A stretch of DNA of 37,337 bases from Clostridiales bacterium (GTDB lineage: Bacteria > Bacillota > Clostridia > Oscillospirales > Oscillospiraceae): positions 1-37,337 of the forward strand of contig SFGJ01000015.1 of assembly GCA_004557655.1 (NCBI GenBank), given 5' to 3'. Positions 24,941-34,004 of this stretch are shown here, piece by piece. The position numbers and the translations under genes are program-made. Each line of letters starts with the position of its first letter. The stretch's first letter is position 1. Under the pieces are notes generated by a model that did not search any database, was not told the DNA's origin, and saw only the letters and a program-made list of their open reading frames with translations.

Positions 24941-26391
24941 CGCATTTAACAGAGCAATGGAAAGAGGATAAGCTATGTGTGCTGTTGGTCATTGGGTGGC
25001 TGCTCACGGTCGTAGCGTCTTTTTTCGGGTCTTATCTGCTGCCCATTGAGTTGCCTGGTGTAGGGACATGGTATGCATTTCGCGCACTTTTGCCAATCAC
25101 TTTGATTTTATATGTTCTTTGTGCGCTGAAGCGGCGGGTATTTTTTTGGAAGGACAGTACACCTATAGAAAAATGGTGTTATATTTTCATCGCATCTATG
25201 CTGGTTTGCTGTGTGGTATCTGTTCCCCGTGCGATAGATCTCACATTTTCGGCAAGAAGAATGATGAATTTGGCGCTGGATCTGGTGTTCTTTTTTTTGG
25301 GACTTCGCTTGTGCAGGAATAATAAAATACGCAAGTTAACGATTTATACTTGCGCGGTCATGATAGCATTTATTATGCTGCTGGGCCTATGTGAGGTGTT
25401 TTTTGGGGGGATCGTAGAAAACCAAAAAATTAATCTCAGCTTTTTCGTTTTATTCCGAAACTTCTACTCTCCCGTTGTGTTTAGCGGCAATACAAATGAT
25501 TATAATGCGACTATCATCATGATGCTCGCGGTGATCATGTTGGATTTTCTTCCGCATAAAGGTCAAAAAATTAATAAGGGAAAGCTCTGCTATGTGGTTT
25601 TGACTTTTTCAATTGGCTATTTCCTGGCCGTAGCAGGTGAAGCAAGATTGTGCATAATCGGATTCGCTGTTTTGCTGGCTGCATTGTTCCTATATGCGAT
25701 TATCATCGAAAGAAAATTTCGCTGGGTACCAATTTTGCTTCTCTGTTTTGTGCTGATCACGCAGACTGTTACACGCTGGCATTATATCTATCCGCAGGGG
25801 CAGACTTTTTTTCAAGAACTGTCTGAAAACGGGAAAACGGACAAAAGCTTTTTCCACATTTTCAAAGATCCGGACAAAATCTCCTTAAAAGATGAGTTTA
25901 TTAAGGTGGACAATACAACAGGGCAGGAAGTCGTCAACGGTGCTACAAGCGCCGGGGCACGGACAAAATTGTTGGTCCATGCGTGGCATTGTTTTTGGGA
26001 CTCCAAAACACTGGGTGTAGGATTGGGGAATTCAGAGATCCTTGCCCGCGATAACGAAGTTATTGAAAATGCAAAATATTGGAACATTCATTGTTTCTTG
26101 GCACGGATCATTGCTGATGGCGGATTGTTTGCACTTGTACCACTGTGCGCCATTGCTTTTTTAATGCTTAGGGCTGCGCTACAGGGCATTGTTGAAGCAA
26201 TGGAGAAAAAGAGGAGGGGCGTGTGCGGCTATTCTCTAGGGTTGCTGGCTTCCATTATTATATATCCCATTGTGTCTACAGCATCCTCGGATGCGCAGGA
26301 TATTTTTCCAATGTGGCTGTATCTCGCAATTTTGACCTTGCACTGCGCTTGCGCACATAGTTGTCTGCAAAGTGAGAGAAAAAGCATTTGA
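24937..26391 (+). CDS. wzy: Wzy-like polysaccharide polymerase / O-antigen ligase family
   Basis: A 484-residue integral membrane protein with about eleven hydrophobic helices and one large extracytoplasmic loop (about residues 275-350) ahead of the segment AGARTKLLVHAWHCFWDSKTLGVGLGN, which is typical of the Wzy_C/O-antigen ligase family. It probably joins repeat units into a polymer on the outer face of the membrane. It is AT-rich and poorly conserved, as polymerases usually are. It sits between the last glycosyltransferase and the flippase, the common position for wzy. A ligase role is less likely in a Gram-positive. Confidence 0.8.
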   Translation: MTHLTEQWKEDKLCVLLVIGWLLTVVASFFGSYLLPIELPGVGTWYAFRALLPITLILYVLCALKRRVFFWKDSTPIEKWCYIFIASMLVCCVVSVPRAIDLTFSARRMMNLALDLVFFFLGLRLCRNNKIRKLTIYTCAVMIAFIMLLGLCEVFFGGIVENQKINLSFFVLFRNFYSPVVFSGNTNDYNATIIMMLAVIMLDFLPHKGQKINKGKLCYVVLTFSIGYFLAVAGEARLCIIGFAVLLAALFLYAIIIERKFRWVPILLLCFVLITQTVTRWHYIYPQGQTFFQELSENGKTDKSFFHIFKDPDKISLKDEFIKVDNTTGQEVVNGATSAGARTKLLVHAWHCFWDSKTLGVGLGNSEILARDNEVIENAKYWNIHCFLARIIADGGLFALVPLCAIAFLMLRAALQGIVEAMEKKRRGVCGYSLGLLASIIIYPIVSTASSDAQDIFPMWLYLAILTLHCACAHSCLQSERKSI

Positions 26392-26444
26392 CTCCGCGAA
26401 TCTTTCATTTATATTGATCAAAAAGAGTGATTGGATAATAGGGT

Positions 26445-27848
26445 ATGATATCAATACTAAAAAAACTGGGCGCATTTTCCATTGGGCCGATTGTAAGCGC
26501 ATTTTTGGGTTTTATTACGGTCCCATTAATCACGAATTTTATAACAACTGATGAATACGGTCGCTGCAGTATGTTTACTCTGGCGCAAAGCGCAGCCGCG
26601 TTGTCCATCTATTTAGGGCTTGATCAGGCTTTTGTTCGGGAGTTCCATTCTTTCAGCGACAAGATCGAGCACCTCATGGCCAATGTCATCCGCATACCGT
26701 TGTGCATGGTGCTATTCATTGATATAGTGATTCTGTGCATACCCAGTCGCATCAGTATGATCCTTTTTGATACTCCGAACGAACATTTGGCGGTTTATCT
26801 GTTGGCGTTGATGCTGCCATGTATGGTGTTTGAGAATTTCGGCCTGCTGAAGATCCGTATGGAGGAGCGGGGGCTGCAATATTCCTTTTTTGTGATTTTG
26901 CTCAAGGCACTAACGCTGGTGTTCACTGTATTGCTGTTTTTGAGCTACGAAAAGAGTTTTCGCAGTGCCGTTTATGCTATTGCTGCTGCGGAGATCATAA
27001 CGGGGCTTGCTCTGTTTTTTGCCACCATGCGCCATGTTCCGCTGCTTACAGAACCGATAGATCGAGTACTTATGGAAAGAATGCTTCGATTCGGGTTACC
27101 GCTGTTACCGGCAACCATGTTGGGCTGGGGGCTGACATCTATGGACAAGGTGATGCTGCGTACCATGTGCAACTATTCGGAGCTGGGGCTGTACTCTGCC
27201 GCCTATAAGATCGTAAATGTGCTCGGGGTCGTACAAACCTGCTTCACACTGTACTGGGTTCCGCTTGCATTTCGGTGGTATGGGGAAAAAAGGGATGATA
27301 GGTATTTTTCGGCGGCCAACGAAATAGTAGCCTGCATTATGTGCGCCATGTGCTTCGGTGTTTTGTTGTGCAAGGATTTGGTAGCGCTCATTCTGGGAAC
27401 CAATTTCGCACGAGCAGTGTATATATTCCCTTTTATCATGTTGTACCCTATCATGTATACCATGTCCGAAACCACGGCCGTGGGTATCAGTTTTGCCAGA
27501 AAAACGGGCTATAACATACTCATTTCTTCCATTTCCGCTGGAACGAATATTATTTTGAATTATCTGCTGATCCCGGATTTGGGTGGAGTAGGTGCCGCCG
27601 TAGCCACGGGCGTTTCCTATCTGTCTTTTTTCTGGGGACGGACGCTGATTTCCAGAAAAATATGGTACCATTTCCGCATTGAGAAGTATCTTTTATACAC
27701 AATAGTCATTTTAGTCAATTGTGGACTGCACACATTTGTTTTGGGTTGGGTCCCCTATGCCGTGTCGGCGGTAAGTTTGCTTCTAACGGTTTTGATAAAC
27801 TGGAAAATGGCTAAGAACGCGTATAAGCTTTTTAAGGAGACAGGATAA
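26445..27848 (+). CDS. wzx: Wzx-like flippase (polysaccharide biosynthesis protein)
   Basis: A 467-residue membrane protein with 12-14 predicted helices. It begins ISILKKLGAFSIGPIVSAFLGFITVPLITNFITTDEYGRCSMF, the usual start of oligosaccharide flippases of the MOP superfamily. It should move the lipid-linked repeat unit to the outer face for the polymerase. It lies 53 bases after wzy, with a poor ribosome binding site. It has the same AT-rich composition as wzy, pointing to a shared origin of this variable part of the cluster. Confidence 0.88.
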   Translation: MISILKKLGAFSIGPIVSAFLGFITVPLITNFITTDEYGRCSMFTLAQSAAALSIYLGLDQAFVREFHSFSDKIEHLMANVIRIPLCMVLFIDIVILCIPSRISMILFDTPNEHLAVYLLALMLPCMVFENFGLLKIRMEERGLQYSFFVILLKALTLVFTVLLFLSYEKSFRSAVYAIAAAEIITGLALFFATMRHVPLLTEPIDRVLMERMLRFGLPLLPATMLGWGLTSMDKVMLRTMCNYSELGLYSAAYKIVNVLGVVQTCFTLYWVPLAFRWYGEKRDDRYFSAANEIVACIMCAMCFGVLLCKDLVALILGTNFARAVYIFPFIMLYPIMYTMSETTAVGISFARKTGYNILISSISAGTNIILNYLLIPDLGGVGAAVATGVSYLSFFWGRTLISRKIWYHFRIEKYLLYTIVILVNCGLHTFVLGWVPYAVSAVSLLLTVLINWKMAKNAYKLFKETG

Positions 27849-27875
27849 AAAGACTATAATTGGGAGGATTGGAAA

Positions 27876-29396
27876 ATGGAGAAAACAAACAGGTATAATA
27901 GGCGCATCCGCCGCACCAAGGTCGACTGGTTTGGCATTATTATGATGTTTGTGCTGCTGGTATGCAGCCTGGCTATTTTTGCCCGGCTTATGGGCACCCA
28001 AATGCTCACCACCACCAATTTGGTGCTGGTAATGGTGGCATTGCTTGTGATCAACGGATTGCACATCTTTGTGCAGCTGCCCTTGCGGCGCAACAAGGTC
28101 GGCAAGCTGATCTGCGGCGTTCTGGCAGTGGTGCTGTCCGGGGTTATGATCTACGGCACTGTGGCGGCAGGCGCCGTGCAGGACGCTTTGAGCAAGATTT
28201 CCGGCATCATGATTGAAAAACAGGTGACAGCAGTCATCGTCATGAAAGAGGACGATGCCGCAGAGCTGGGTGATACCAAGGGCTACCGCTTTGGCGTTTT
28301 GTCCAACCGGGATCAGGCGAACACCCAGCAGATCCTGTCTGCCATGAAGGAAGGCATGGGTGAAATAAAAACCGCGGAATATGAAACCCCCGCGGCCATG
28401 GCAGACGCTCTCTATGATGACGAGGTGCAGGCCATCATTCTCAATGAGGGGTATATCCCCTTGCTGACGGAGCAGGAGAACTACAAGGATTTTTCTGACC
28501 GTACCCGTATCCTCTATGAGTATGTCACCGAGCATGAGATCACACCCGTCAAGCCTTCCGGCACCATCACCAAGAACCCCTTCATGGTCTACTGCAGCGG
28601 CAGTGATGAGCGTGATTCCGATATCAATGCTAAGAGCCGCAGCGATGTGAATATTCTAGCGGTGGTGAACCCCAAGACCCGTCAGATCCTTCTCATCAAT
28701 ACCCCCCGGGACTACTACCTGCCTTTGGCCTTCAACGGTGAGCTGGATAAGCTGACCCACGCCGGTATGTATGGCGTGCAGGAGAGCATGGCTGTGCTGG
28801 ATAATCTCTACGGAACCAAGACCTCCTATTATGGTCGCATCAATTTCTGGGGCCTTATCGACATCGTGGACGCTCTGGGCGGCATTGATGTGTATTCGGA
28901 CTACGCATTTGATGCTGCAGCGGGCGATGTAGAGGGCTATGGTTACAGAAGCTTCAGCTTCAGTGAGGGCTGGAATCATCTGGAGGGCCAGGAAGCCCTG
29001 GCCTTCAGCCGGGAGCGGTACGCCTTCTCCGACGGCGACAACCAGCGCGGCAGGAACCAGATGAAAGTCATTCAGGCCATCATCGAAAAGGCGACCTCTC
29101 CCAGTGTTTTGGCTAATTACCAGGATCTGCTCAAGGCTCTGTCCGACAATTTCATCACCAATATCAGCTACGACCAGATTTCTGACCTGGTGAAGATGAT
29201 GCAAAAGGACGGCTTTTCCTGGAATATTCAGTCTGTGTCGGCCCGGGAGGGGTACGGTGATAATATGCAGCCCTGCTATTCCTCTTATGGCCAGATGCTG
29301 TATGTCATGCCGCCGGATTATGACTATATCAACACCATCCGGGGCGTCATCACCCAGGTGATGAACGGTGAGGAGATCGTCCTTCCGGCCGAGTAA
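27876..29396 (+). CDS. LytR-CpsA-Psr (LCP) family ligase
   Basis: A 506-residue membrane-anchored protein. Three hydrophobic helices lie in the first 105 residues, then an extracytoplasmic accessory region (about 110-240), and the LCP domain from about 250 to 400: SRSDVNILAVVNPKTRQILLINTPRDYYLPL and later FSRERYAFSDGDNQRGRNQMKVI, with the conserved Arg and Asp residues. LCP enzymes move polysaccharide from undecaprenyl pyrophosphate to peptidoglycan. It closes the operon and supplies the wall-attachment step. Composition returns to the GC-rich host type. GGGAGG lies 9-10 bases before the ATG. Confidence 0.9.
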   Translation: MEKTNRYNRRIRRTKVDWFGIIMMFVLLVCSLAIFARLMGTQMLTTTNLVLVMVALLVINGLHIFVQLPLRRNKVGKLICGVLAVVLSGVMIYGTVAAGAVQDALSKISGIMIEKQVTAVIVMKEDDAAELGDTKGYRFGVLSNRDQANTQQILSAMKEGMGEIKTAEYETPAAMADALYDDEVQAIILNEGYIPLLTEQENYKDFSDRTRILYEYVTEHEITPVKPSGTITKNPFMVYCSGSDERDSDINAKSRSDVNILAVVNPKTRQILLINTPRDYYLPLAFNGELDKLTHAGMYGVQESMAVLDNLYGTKTSYYGRINFWGLIDIVDALGGIDVYSDYAFDAAAGDVEGYGYRSFSFSEGWNHLEGQEALAFSRERYAFSDGDNQRGRNQMKVIQAIIEKATSPSVLANYQDLLKALSDNFITNISYDQISDLVKMMQKDGFSWNIQSVSAREGYGDNMQPCYSSYGQMLYVMPPDYDYINTIRGVITQVMNGEEIVLPAE

Positions 29397-29402
29397 TGAA
29401 TA

Positions 29403-29438
29403 GCAAAGTCATTGCCCGGAAACGGGCAATGACTTTGC
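29403..29438. terminator. Perfect 16-bp hairpin with GAAA loop after the LCP gene
   Basis: GCAAAGTCATTGCCCG and its exact complement enclose a GAAA tetraloop. It begins 6 bases after the LCP stop and probably ends the operon, although no clear T-tract follows on either side. Confidence 0.6.
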
Positions 29439-29458
29439 AGAGCAGAGAGTGAGAGAAT

Positions 29459-30367
29459 ATGTCACAGAAAGTTTTTTCTAAAAATCAAAAGCTCACGGGC
29501 CATATGTTTGCCCTGTTCACAACGCTGGTATGGGGCAGCTGCTTCGTGCTGACCAAGGTGATGCTGCAGGCCTTCACGCCCATTCAGATTATTCCGCTGC
29601 GCATGGGTCTTGCGTATTTGGCTCTGTGGGCACTGCGGCCCAAGACCCTGCGCCTCCCGCTGAAGGATGAGCTGATGTTCATTCTCATAGGTGTCACCGG
29701 CGGCAGCTTTTACTTCTACCTGCAGAATACTGCGGCGGCCCATACCTCTGCCGCCAATGTGAGCATTCTTGTGTCCATGTCTCCCATTCTCACGGTGTTG
29801 CTGGCGCAGCTGTTCTCCCGCAAGGGGGAGAAGCTGGGCAAATGGGTGTATATCGGCGCGGTGGTGGCCATTGCCGGCGTGGTGCTGGTGGTACTCAACG
29901 GTACGCTGAGCTTCCACCTCAGCCCCCTGGGCGATCTGCTGGCTCTGGCGGCGGCCCTCATGTGGGCGGTATACTCCATCCTCATCAAGAAATACACCGA
30001 GCAGTATGATAACTTCATCGTCACCCGCCGGGTGTTTTTGTGGGCGTTTCTCACTGCTGTGCCGCTGATGATTGTGACGGACGGAATGCCGGATCTGGCG
30101 CCGCTGTTCACCCAGCCCAATATCCTGCTGAGCTGGCTGTTTCTGGGTGTGTTTGGCAACGCCGTGTGCTTTGCCATCTGGAACATCGCCTTCAAGCGGC
30201 TGGGCGTGGTCATCACCAACAACTATCTCTATGCCACGCCCTTTGTCACCGTGGTGGTGGGCTGGTTGCTGCTGGATGAGAAGATCTCCGTTATGAGCAT
30301 CTTCGGTGCTGTGCTGATCACCCTGGGCGTGATCTTCGCCAATAAGCAGACGGAGAAAACGGAATAA
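29459..30367 (+). CDS. EamA-family transporter
   Basis: A 302-residue DMT-superfamily exporter with ten predicted helices in two EamA repeats. Diagnostic segments are FALFTTLVWGSCFVLTKVML, FYLQNTAAAHTSAANVSILVSMSPILTVLLAQL and, in the second repeat, NAVCFAIWNIAFKRLGVVITNNYLYATPFVTVVVGWLLLDE. The substrate is unknown. It lies 62 bases after the LCP gene beyond a hairpin, so expression may be separate. A strong terminator follows. Confidence 0.85.
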   Translation: MSQKVFSKNQKLTGHMFALFTTLVWGSCFVLTKVMLQAFTPIQIIPLRMGLAYLALWALRPKTLRLPLKDELMFILIGVTGGSFYFYLQNTAAAHTSAANVSILVSMSPILTVLLAQLFSRKGEKLGKWVYIGAVVAIAGVVLVVLNGTLSFHLSPLGDLLALAAALMWAVYSILIKKYTEQYDNFIVTRRVFLWAFLTAVPLMIVTDGMPDLAPLFTQPNILLSWLFLGVFGNAVCFAIWNIAFKRLGVVITNNYLYATPFVTVVVGWLLLDEKISVMSIFGAVLITLGVIFANKQTEKTE

Positions 30368-30382
30368 AACAAAGTACGGAGG

Positions 30383-30417
30383 GCAGGAGAAAAAGACGCG
30401 CTTTTTCTCCTGCTTTT
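30383..30417 (+). terminator. Terminator after the EamA gene
   Basis: GCAGGAGAAAAAG pairs with CTTTTTCTCCTGC around ACGCG, followed by TTTT. Confidence 0.88.
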
Positions 30418-30469
30418 GTATAGAAAAGCCTCCCCGACGGAACAATTTTTAATAGCTGCGCCGGGAATA

Positions 30470-30498
30470 TGGACATTTTCAGCCCCGTATGCTACAAT
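30470..30498 (+). promoter_or_regulatory. Promoter for the 577-residue membrane protein gene
   Basis: TGGACA (30470-30475) and TACAAT (30493-30498) are spaced by 17 bases. The start codon is 38 bases downstream. Confidence 0.65.
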
Positions 30499-30535
30499 GC
30501 TGTTACGCTGAATCGACTGTGAGAGGAGCAACTCT

Positions 30536-32269
30536 ATGAATATCAACTGGAACGATCCGAACTTTCAGGGCTTCGGCGGCAAAAACCCCTTTGCCGGCAA
30601 GCCCAAGAAGGAGAAAAAACCCCGCAAGGCCATCGGCACTCCCTTGGGCCGCACGCTGCTGAACCTGGCGGTGACGCTGCTGGTGGGCGCAGTGTACTTT
30701 TATGTGGAGCTGCCGGCGCTGAACCTGCACTCCGGATCCCTATATGTTTTTGTGATCCTGCTGTGCGCCGTGTACTGCGTTATGGCCATCCTTACTTCCG
30801 GCTTTCAGGGAGAGGGAGCCAAGGGCTACTTTGGCTTCGTGAAGAAGCAGTGCAAGATCCCGTTCTTCCTGGCTCTGGCCATGATCCTCACCGCCATTGT
30901 GGGCAGCATCATCGGCTGGAAGCTCATTCGGGCCGCTGATTATCGGGATCTGCTGACGGTGGAGTCCGGCGACTTTGCCAGCGAGGTGGAGGAGATCTCC
31001 TTCGACCAGATCCCCATGCTGGATCGGGATTCCGCGTCCAAGCTGGGCAACCGCAAGCTGGGCGAGCTGGCGGATATGGTGTCCCAGTTCGAGGTGGACG
31101 ATGACTACACCCAGATCAACTACAAGGGCCGTCCGGTCCGGGTCACCGCCCTGCGCTACGGCGACTGGATCAAGTGGCTGAATAACCACTCCAACGGCCT
31201 GCCCGCCTACCTCATCATTGACATGGTGACACAGAATGTGGAGGTGGTGCGTCTGGAGCAGGGCATCCGCTATACCACGGCGGAGCATTTCAGCCGCAAT
31301 CTGAATCGCCACCTGCGTTTCCACTATCCCACCTATATTTTCGATTCCCCTGCATTTGAGATCGATGAGGAGGGCAATCCCTATTGGGTCTGCCCCCGTA
31401 TCACCAATACCATCGGTCTCTTCGGCGGCACGGATGTGCTGGGGGCGGTGCTGGTGAATGCCATCACCGGAGAGATGGAATACTACAAGGTGGGCGACAT
31501 CCCCAACTGGGTGGACCATGTGTATAACGCCGACCTTATCATCAGCCAGTACGACAACCACGGCCGATATATCCATGGCTTCCTCAACTCCCTCTTCGGC
31601 CAGCGGGATGTCACCATCACCACCGACGGTTACAACTACATTGCCCTCAACGACGATGTGTATATGTATACCGGCATCACCTCCGTGGTGTCCGACGAGT
31701 CCAATGTTGGATTTATCCTCTCCAACCAGCGCACCAAGGAGACCCGTTTTTACTCTGTGGCCGGTGCGGAGGAATATTCCGCCATGGATTCTGCCCGGGG
31801 GCAGGTGCAGCAGATGAATTATAACGCCACCTTCCCCCTGCTGCTGAATATTGCCGATCAGCCCACCTACTTCATGGCGCTGAAGGATGCGGCGGGCTTG
31901 GTGAAGATGTACGCCATGGTCAATGTCAGCCAGTACCAGATCGTGGCTACCGGCTCCAGCGTGGCGGACTGTGAGAGCAGCTACCGGCTGATGCTGGCCC
32001 GGAACGGACTCATCAGCAAGGACGACACGGATGTTACGCCCACCGGTCAGGACCAGGTCACCGGCACCATTGCCGAGATCCGCTCCGCCGTGGTGGAGGG
32101 TAACACCTGGTACTATCTGCGGCTGCAGGAGGGGCAGGTGTACTATGCCATTTCCGCCGCGGATGATAAGAATGCCGTGATCCTTTCTGTGGGAGACGCG
32201 GTCACCGTCACCTATGCGAAGGGTGAGGACAAGATCCTCTCCGCATATTCCGTAACGGCGGTAAAATAA
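30536..32269 (+). CDS. Unrecognised membrane-anchored protein, 577 residues
   Basis: I do not recognise a named family. Residues 1-35 are polar and basic (KPKKEKKPRKA). Three membrane helices follow, at about 42-62, 70-88 and 112-130. The remaining 440 or so residues are soluble and rich in beta-type sequence, with conserved-looking stretches YKGRPVRVTALRYGDWIKWLNN and YTTAEHFSRNLNRHLRFHYPTYIFDSPAFEIDEEGNPYWV. The C-terminal 85 residues look like a small beta-barrel (VTGTIAEIRSAVVEGNTWYYLRLQEGQVYYAISA). This resembles conserved hypothetical proteins of Clostridia. An envelope role is suggested by the PAP2 phosphatase 19 bases downstream. Codon use is host-like. Confidence 0.8.
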   Translation: MNINWNDPNFQGFGGKNPFAGKPKKEKKPRKAIGTPLGRTLLNLAVTLLVGAVYFYVELPALNLHSGSLYVFVILLCAVYCVMAILTSGFQGEGAKGYFGFVKKQCKIPFFLALAMILTAIVGSIIGWKLIRAADYRDLLTVESGDFASEVEEISFDQIPMLDRDSASKLGNRKLGELADMVSQFEVDDDYTQINYKGRPVRVTALRYGDWIKWLNNHSNGLPAYLIIDMVTQNVEVVRLEQGIRYTTAEHFSRNLNRHLRFHYPTYIFDSPAFEIDEEGNPYWVCPRITNTIGLFGGTDVLGAVLVNAITGEMEYYKVGDIPNWVDHVYNADLIISQYDNHGRYIHGFLNSLFGQRDVTITTDGYNYIALNDDVYMYTGITSVVSDESNVGFILSNQRTKETRFYSVAGAEEYSAMDSARGQVQQMNYNATFPLLLNIADQPTYFMALKDAAGLVKMYAMVNVSQYQIVATGSSVADCESSYRLMLARNGLISKDDTDVTPTGQDQVTGTIAEIRSAVVEGNTWYYLRLQEGQVYYAISAADDKNAVILSVGDAVTVTYAKGEDKILSAYSVTAVK

Positions 32270-32288
32270 CAAACTGAAAGGGATAGTC

Positions 32289-32831
32289 ATGCTGGAGTTT
32301 ATTCAAAATGCGGACTGGACCATTCTCCATTGGATTCAGGAGAATCTGCGGTGCGGAGCGCTGGATTTCATCCTGCCCAAGCTCACGCTGTTGGGAGAGG
32401 CCGGGGCTATTTGGATCGCTGTGGGTCTTGCACTGCTGATCAGCAAAAAATACAGAAAATACGGTGTCTGCCTGATAGCGGCGCTGGTGGCGGGACTGCT
32501 TATCTGCAACATTGGGCTGAAGAATATTGTGGCCCGGCCCCGGCCCTGCTGGTTGGAGAGCATTGATCTGTTGGTGAATAATCCCAAGGACTTCTCCTTC
32601 CCCTCGGGCCACACCTGGTCCGCAGTGACGGGAGCGTTAGTGGCCACAGCAGCCAACAGGAAGTTCGGCTATGTCGCCATCCCCGTGGCGGTGCTGCTGG
32701 CCTTTTCCCGGCTGTACCTGTTCGTGCATTTTCCGTCGGATGTGCTGGCGGGGGCCGCCATCGGCGCGGTGCTGGGCATTTTGGCCGTTGTGCTGTATAA
32801 GCACCTGCCGGAGAAGCTCTGCAAGAGGTAA
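32289..32831 (+). CDS. PAP2-family membrane phosphatase
   Basis: A 180-residue membrane phosphatase with about five helices. All three PAP2 motifs are present: KNIVARPRP (Lys78, Arg83), PSGH (His108) and SRLYLFVHFPSD (Arg141, His147, Asp151). Such proteins hydrolyse lipid phosphates, often undecaprenyl pyrophosphate or phosphatidylglycerophosphate. It may complement UppP in recycling the lipid carrier. It follows the unrecognised membrane protein by 19 bases, probably in one operon, and ends in a strong terminator. Confidence 0.9.
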   Translation: MLEFIQNADWTILHWIQENLRCGALDFILPKLTLLGEAGAIWIAVGLALLISKKYRKYGVCLIAALVAGLLICNIGLKNIVARPRPCWLESIDLLVNNPKDFSFPSGHTWSAVTGALVATAANRKFGYVAIPVAVLLAFSRLYLFVHFPSDVLAGAAIGAVLGILAVVLYKHLPEKLCKR

Positions 32832-32837
32832 AAATTG

Positions 32838-32873
32838 ATCCCCCTGTATATTTCACGGAATATACAGGGGGAT
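32838..32873 (+). terminator. Terminator after the PAP2 gene
   Basis: A 15-bp stem (ATCCCCCTGTATATT with its complement at 32859-32873) begins just after the stop. Only a short T-run follows. Confidence 0.8.
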
Positions 32874-32940
32874 TTCTGCGCTCTCTTATGCAGAACAATG
32901 TGTTACAGCAGCGCATAAAGGGACTAAAGCAATCTTAATG

Positions 32941-33128
32941 GTTTTACGGCGATGCAGGACCCCCAGTAGGCTGTGGCCTGCGATTCGTTCACGGGTCGCT
33001 CTGCGTTTCTTTATCGGCACCCGGGAGCCCACCTCCGGTTGGCCGGAAAGTTGGCGGCCTACAGAGCCGACATTGGTGACGAGCGGTGATAAAACACGGG
33101 ACACGTTTTTTGTGTCCCGCGTTTTTTT
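32941..33128 (+). ncRNA. Candidate structured RNA, possibly 6S RNA
   Basis: This 190-base stretch has no convincing reading frame but a pattern of long-range pairing: GTTTTA (32941-32946) with TAAAAC (33090-33095), and GGCTGTGGCC with GGCCTACAGAGCC further in, leaving a large internal region. The central part (GATTCGTTCACGGGTCGCTC, later GGGAGCCCACCTCCGG) recalls 6S RNA. A strong terminator ends it. A clear promoter was not found. Other RNAs are possible, and the assignment is from memory of the family's look, not a model search. Confidence 0.4.
33097..33128 (+). terminator. Strong terminator of the candidate RNA
   Basis: CGGGACAC (33097-33104) pairs with GTGTCCCG (33112-33119) and is followed by CG and seven T residues. 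On the other strand it lies just past the end of the convergent deacetylase gene and could serve that as well. Confidence 0.85.
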
Positions 33129-33927
33129 ACGCTGCCGGCTCCGGACGGAGCAAGCTCTGCCGACCGGTGTGGTCAATGGTGTAGTTTTCCGTATAAATCA
33201 GTTCGCCTATGGGAACCACGGTGTAGCCGCTTTGATGCATGAATTCCAGGATGGAGGGCAGGGCCTCCGGGGTGTGGAGGGCGGCGTTGTGGAACAGAAC
33301 AATGCTCCCCGGCTGCAGCTTCTCCGTGACCCGCTTATAGATGGTTTTGGCATCGTAATCTTTCCAGTCCAGACTGTCCACATCCCATTGGATCGGCTCC
33401 ATACCCATGGAGCGAATGGCGGAGATGACATGGTCGTCATATTCGCCGTAGGGACAACGGATCAAGGTGGGCGTGATGCCTGTAATGGCTTTCACCTTGT
33501 CGTTGCAGGCGGTGACATCGGCCACGATCTGATCGGCGGAGAGGGAGTTGTAGTGATCGTGGTGGTTGGAGTGATTCATGACCTCCATCCCGGCGTCATG
33601 GAGGGCCTTTACAGACTCGGGGTACTTATCCACCCAATCTCCCACCAGAAAAAATGTGGCCTTTACATTGTACTTTCCCAGCGTGTCGATGAGGATCTGG
33701 GTGTCCTCATTGCCCCACGCCGCGTCAAAGGAAATGGAGCAGTATTTTTTGCCGTCCTCGGCGGGACGGTCTACGCTGTAAATGGGGAGCTGTCGGGCGG
33801 CTCCGGCGGCGCTGATGGCGGCGGGAACACTTACGGCACAGAATATAGCTGCCGCTGCCAGCAGTGCGCCGGCGGCCAGAGCTGCTTTCTTTGGAATGAG
33901 GAACACACGGACAGGCTTGTGCGGCAT
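33127..33927 (-). CDS. Polysaccharide deacetylase, PdaB-like
   Basis: A 266-residue carbohydrate esterase 4 protein. An N-terminal membrane or signal segment (KAALAAGALLAAAAIFCAVSVPAAI) puts it outside the cell or in the intermembrane space of the forespore. The NodB domain starts with SISFDAAWGNEDT (Asp68), followed by KATFFLVGDWVDKYPE and NHSNHHDHYNSLS (His119, His123), then RCPYGEYDD. The SFDAAWG variant of the usual TFDDG is characteristic of the PdaB/YlxY sporulation group. The start at 33927 has AAAGGTGG upstream; an open frame extends to 34020 but includes no good start. It probably acts on spore or wall peptidoglycan. Confidence 0.85.
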   Translation of the reverse strand: MPHKPVRVFLIPKKAALAAGALLAAAAIFCAVSVPAAISAAGAARQLPIYSVDRPAEDGKKYCSISFDAAWGNEDTQILIDTLGKYNVKATFFLVGDWVDKYPESVKALHDAGMEVMNHSNHHDHYNSLSADQIVADVTACNDKVKAITGITPTLIRCPYGEYDDHVISAIRSMGMEPIQWDVDSLDWKDYDAKTIYKRVTEKLQPGSIVLFHNAALHTPEALPSILEFMHQSGYTVVPIGELIYTENYTIDHTGRQSLLRPEPAA

Positions 33928-34004
33928 AGAGATTCCACCTTTCTTTTTTGCTACCCTATGCGCCGTCTGCCGGCGGTATGCCGTCCGGTTGCCCGACCAC
34001 ATAT

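Noticed and set aside
30740..32290. A 516-codon minus-strand frame opposite the unrecognised membrane protein
   Set aside because: The plus frame has a promoter, membrane helices and conserved-looking domains. The minus frame is His/Val/Gly-rich and lacks a good start.
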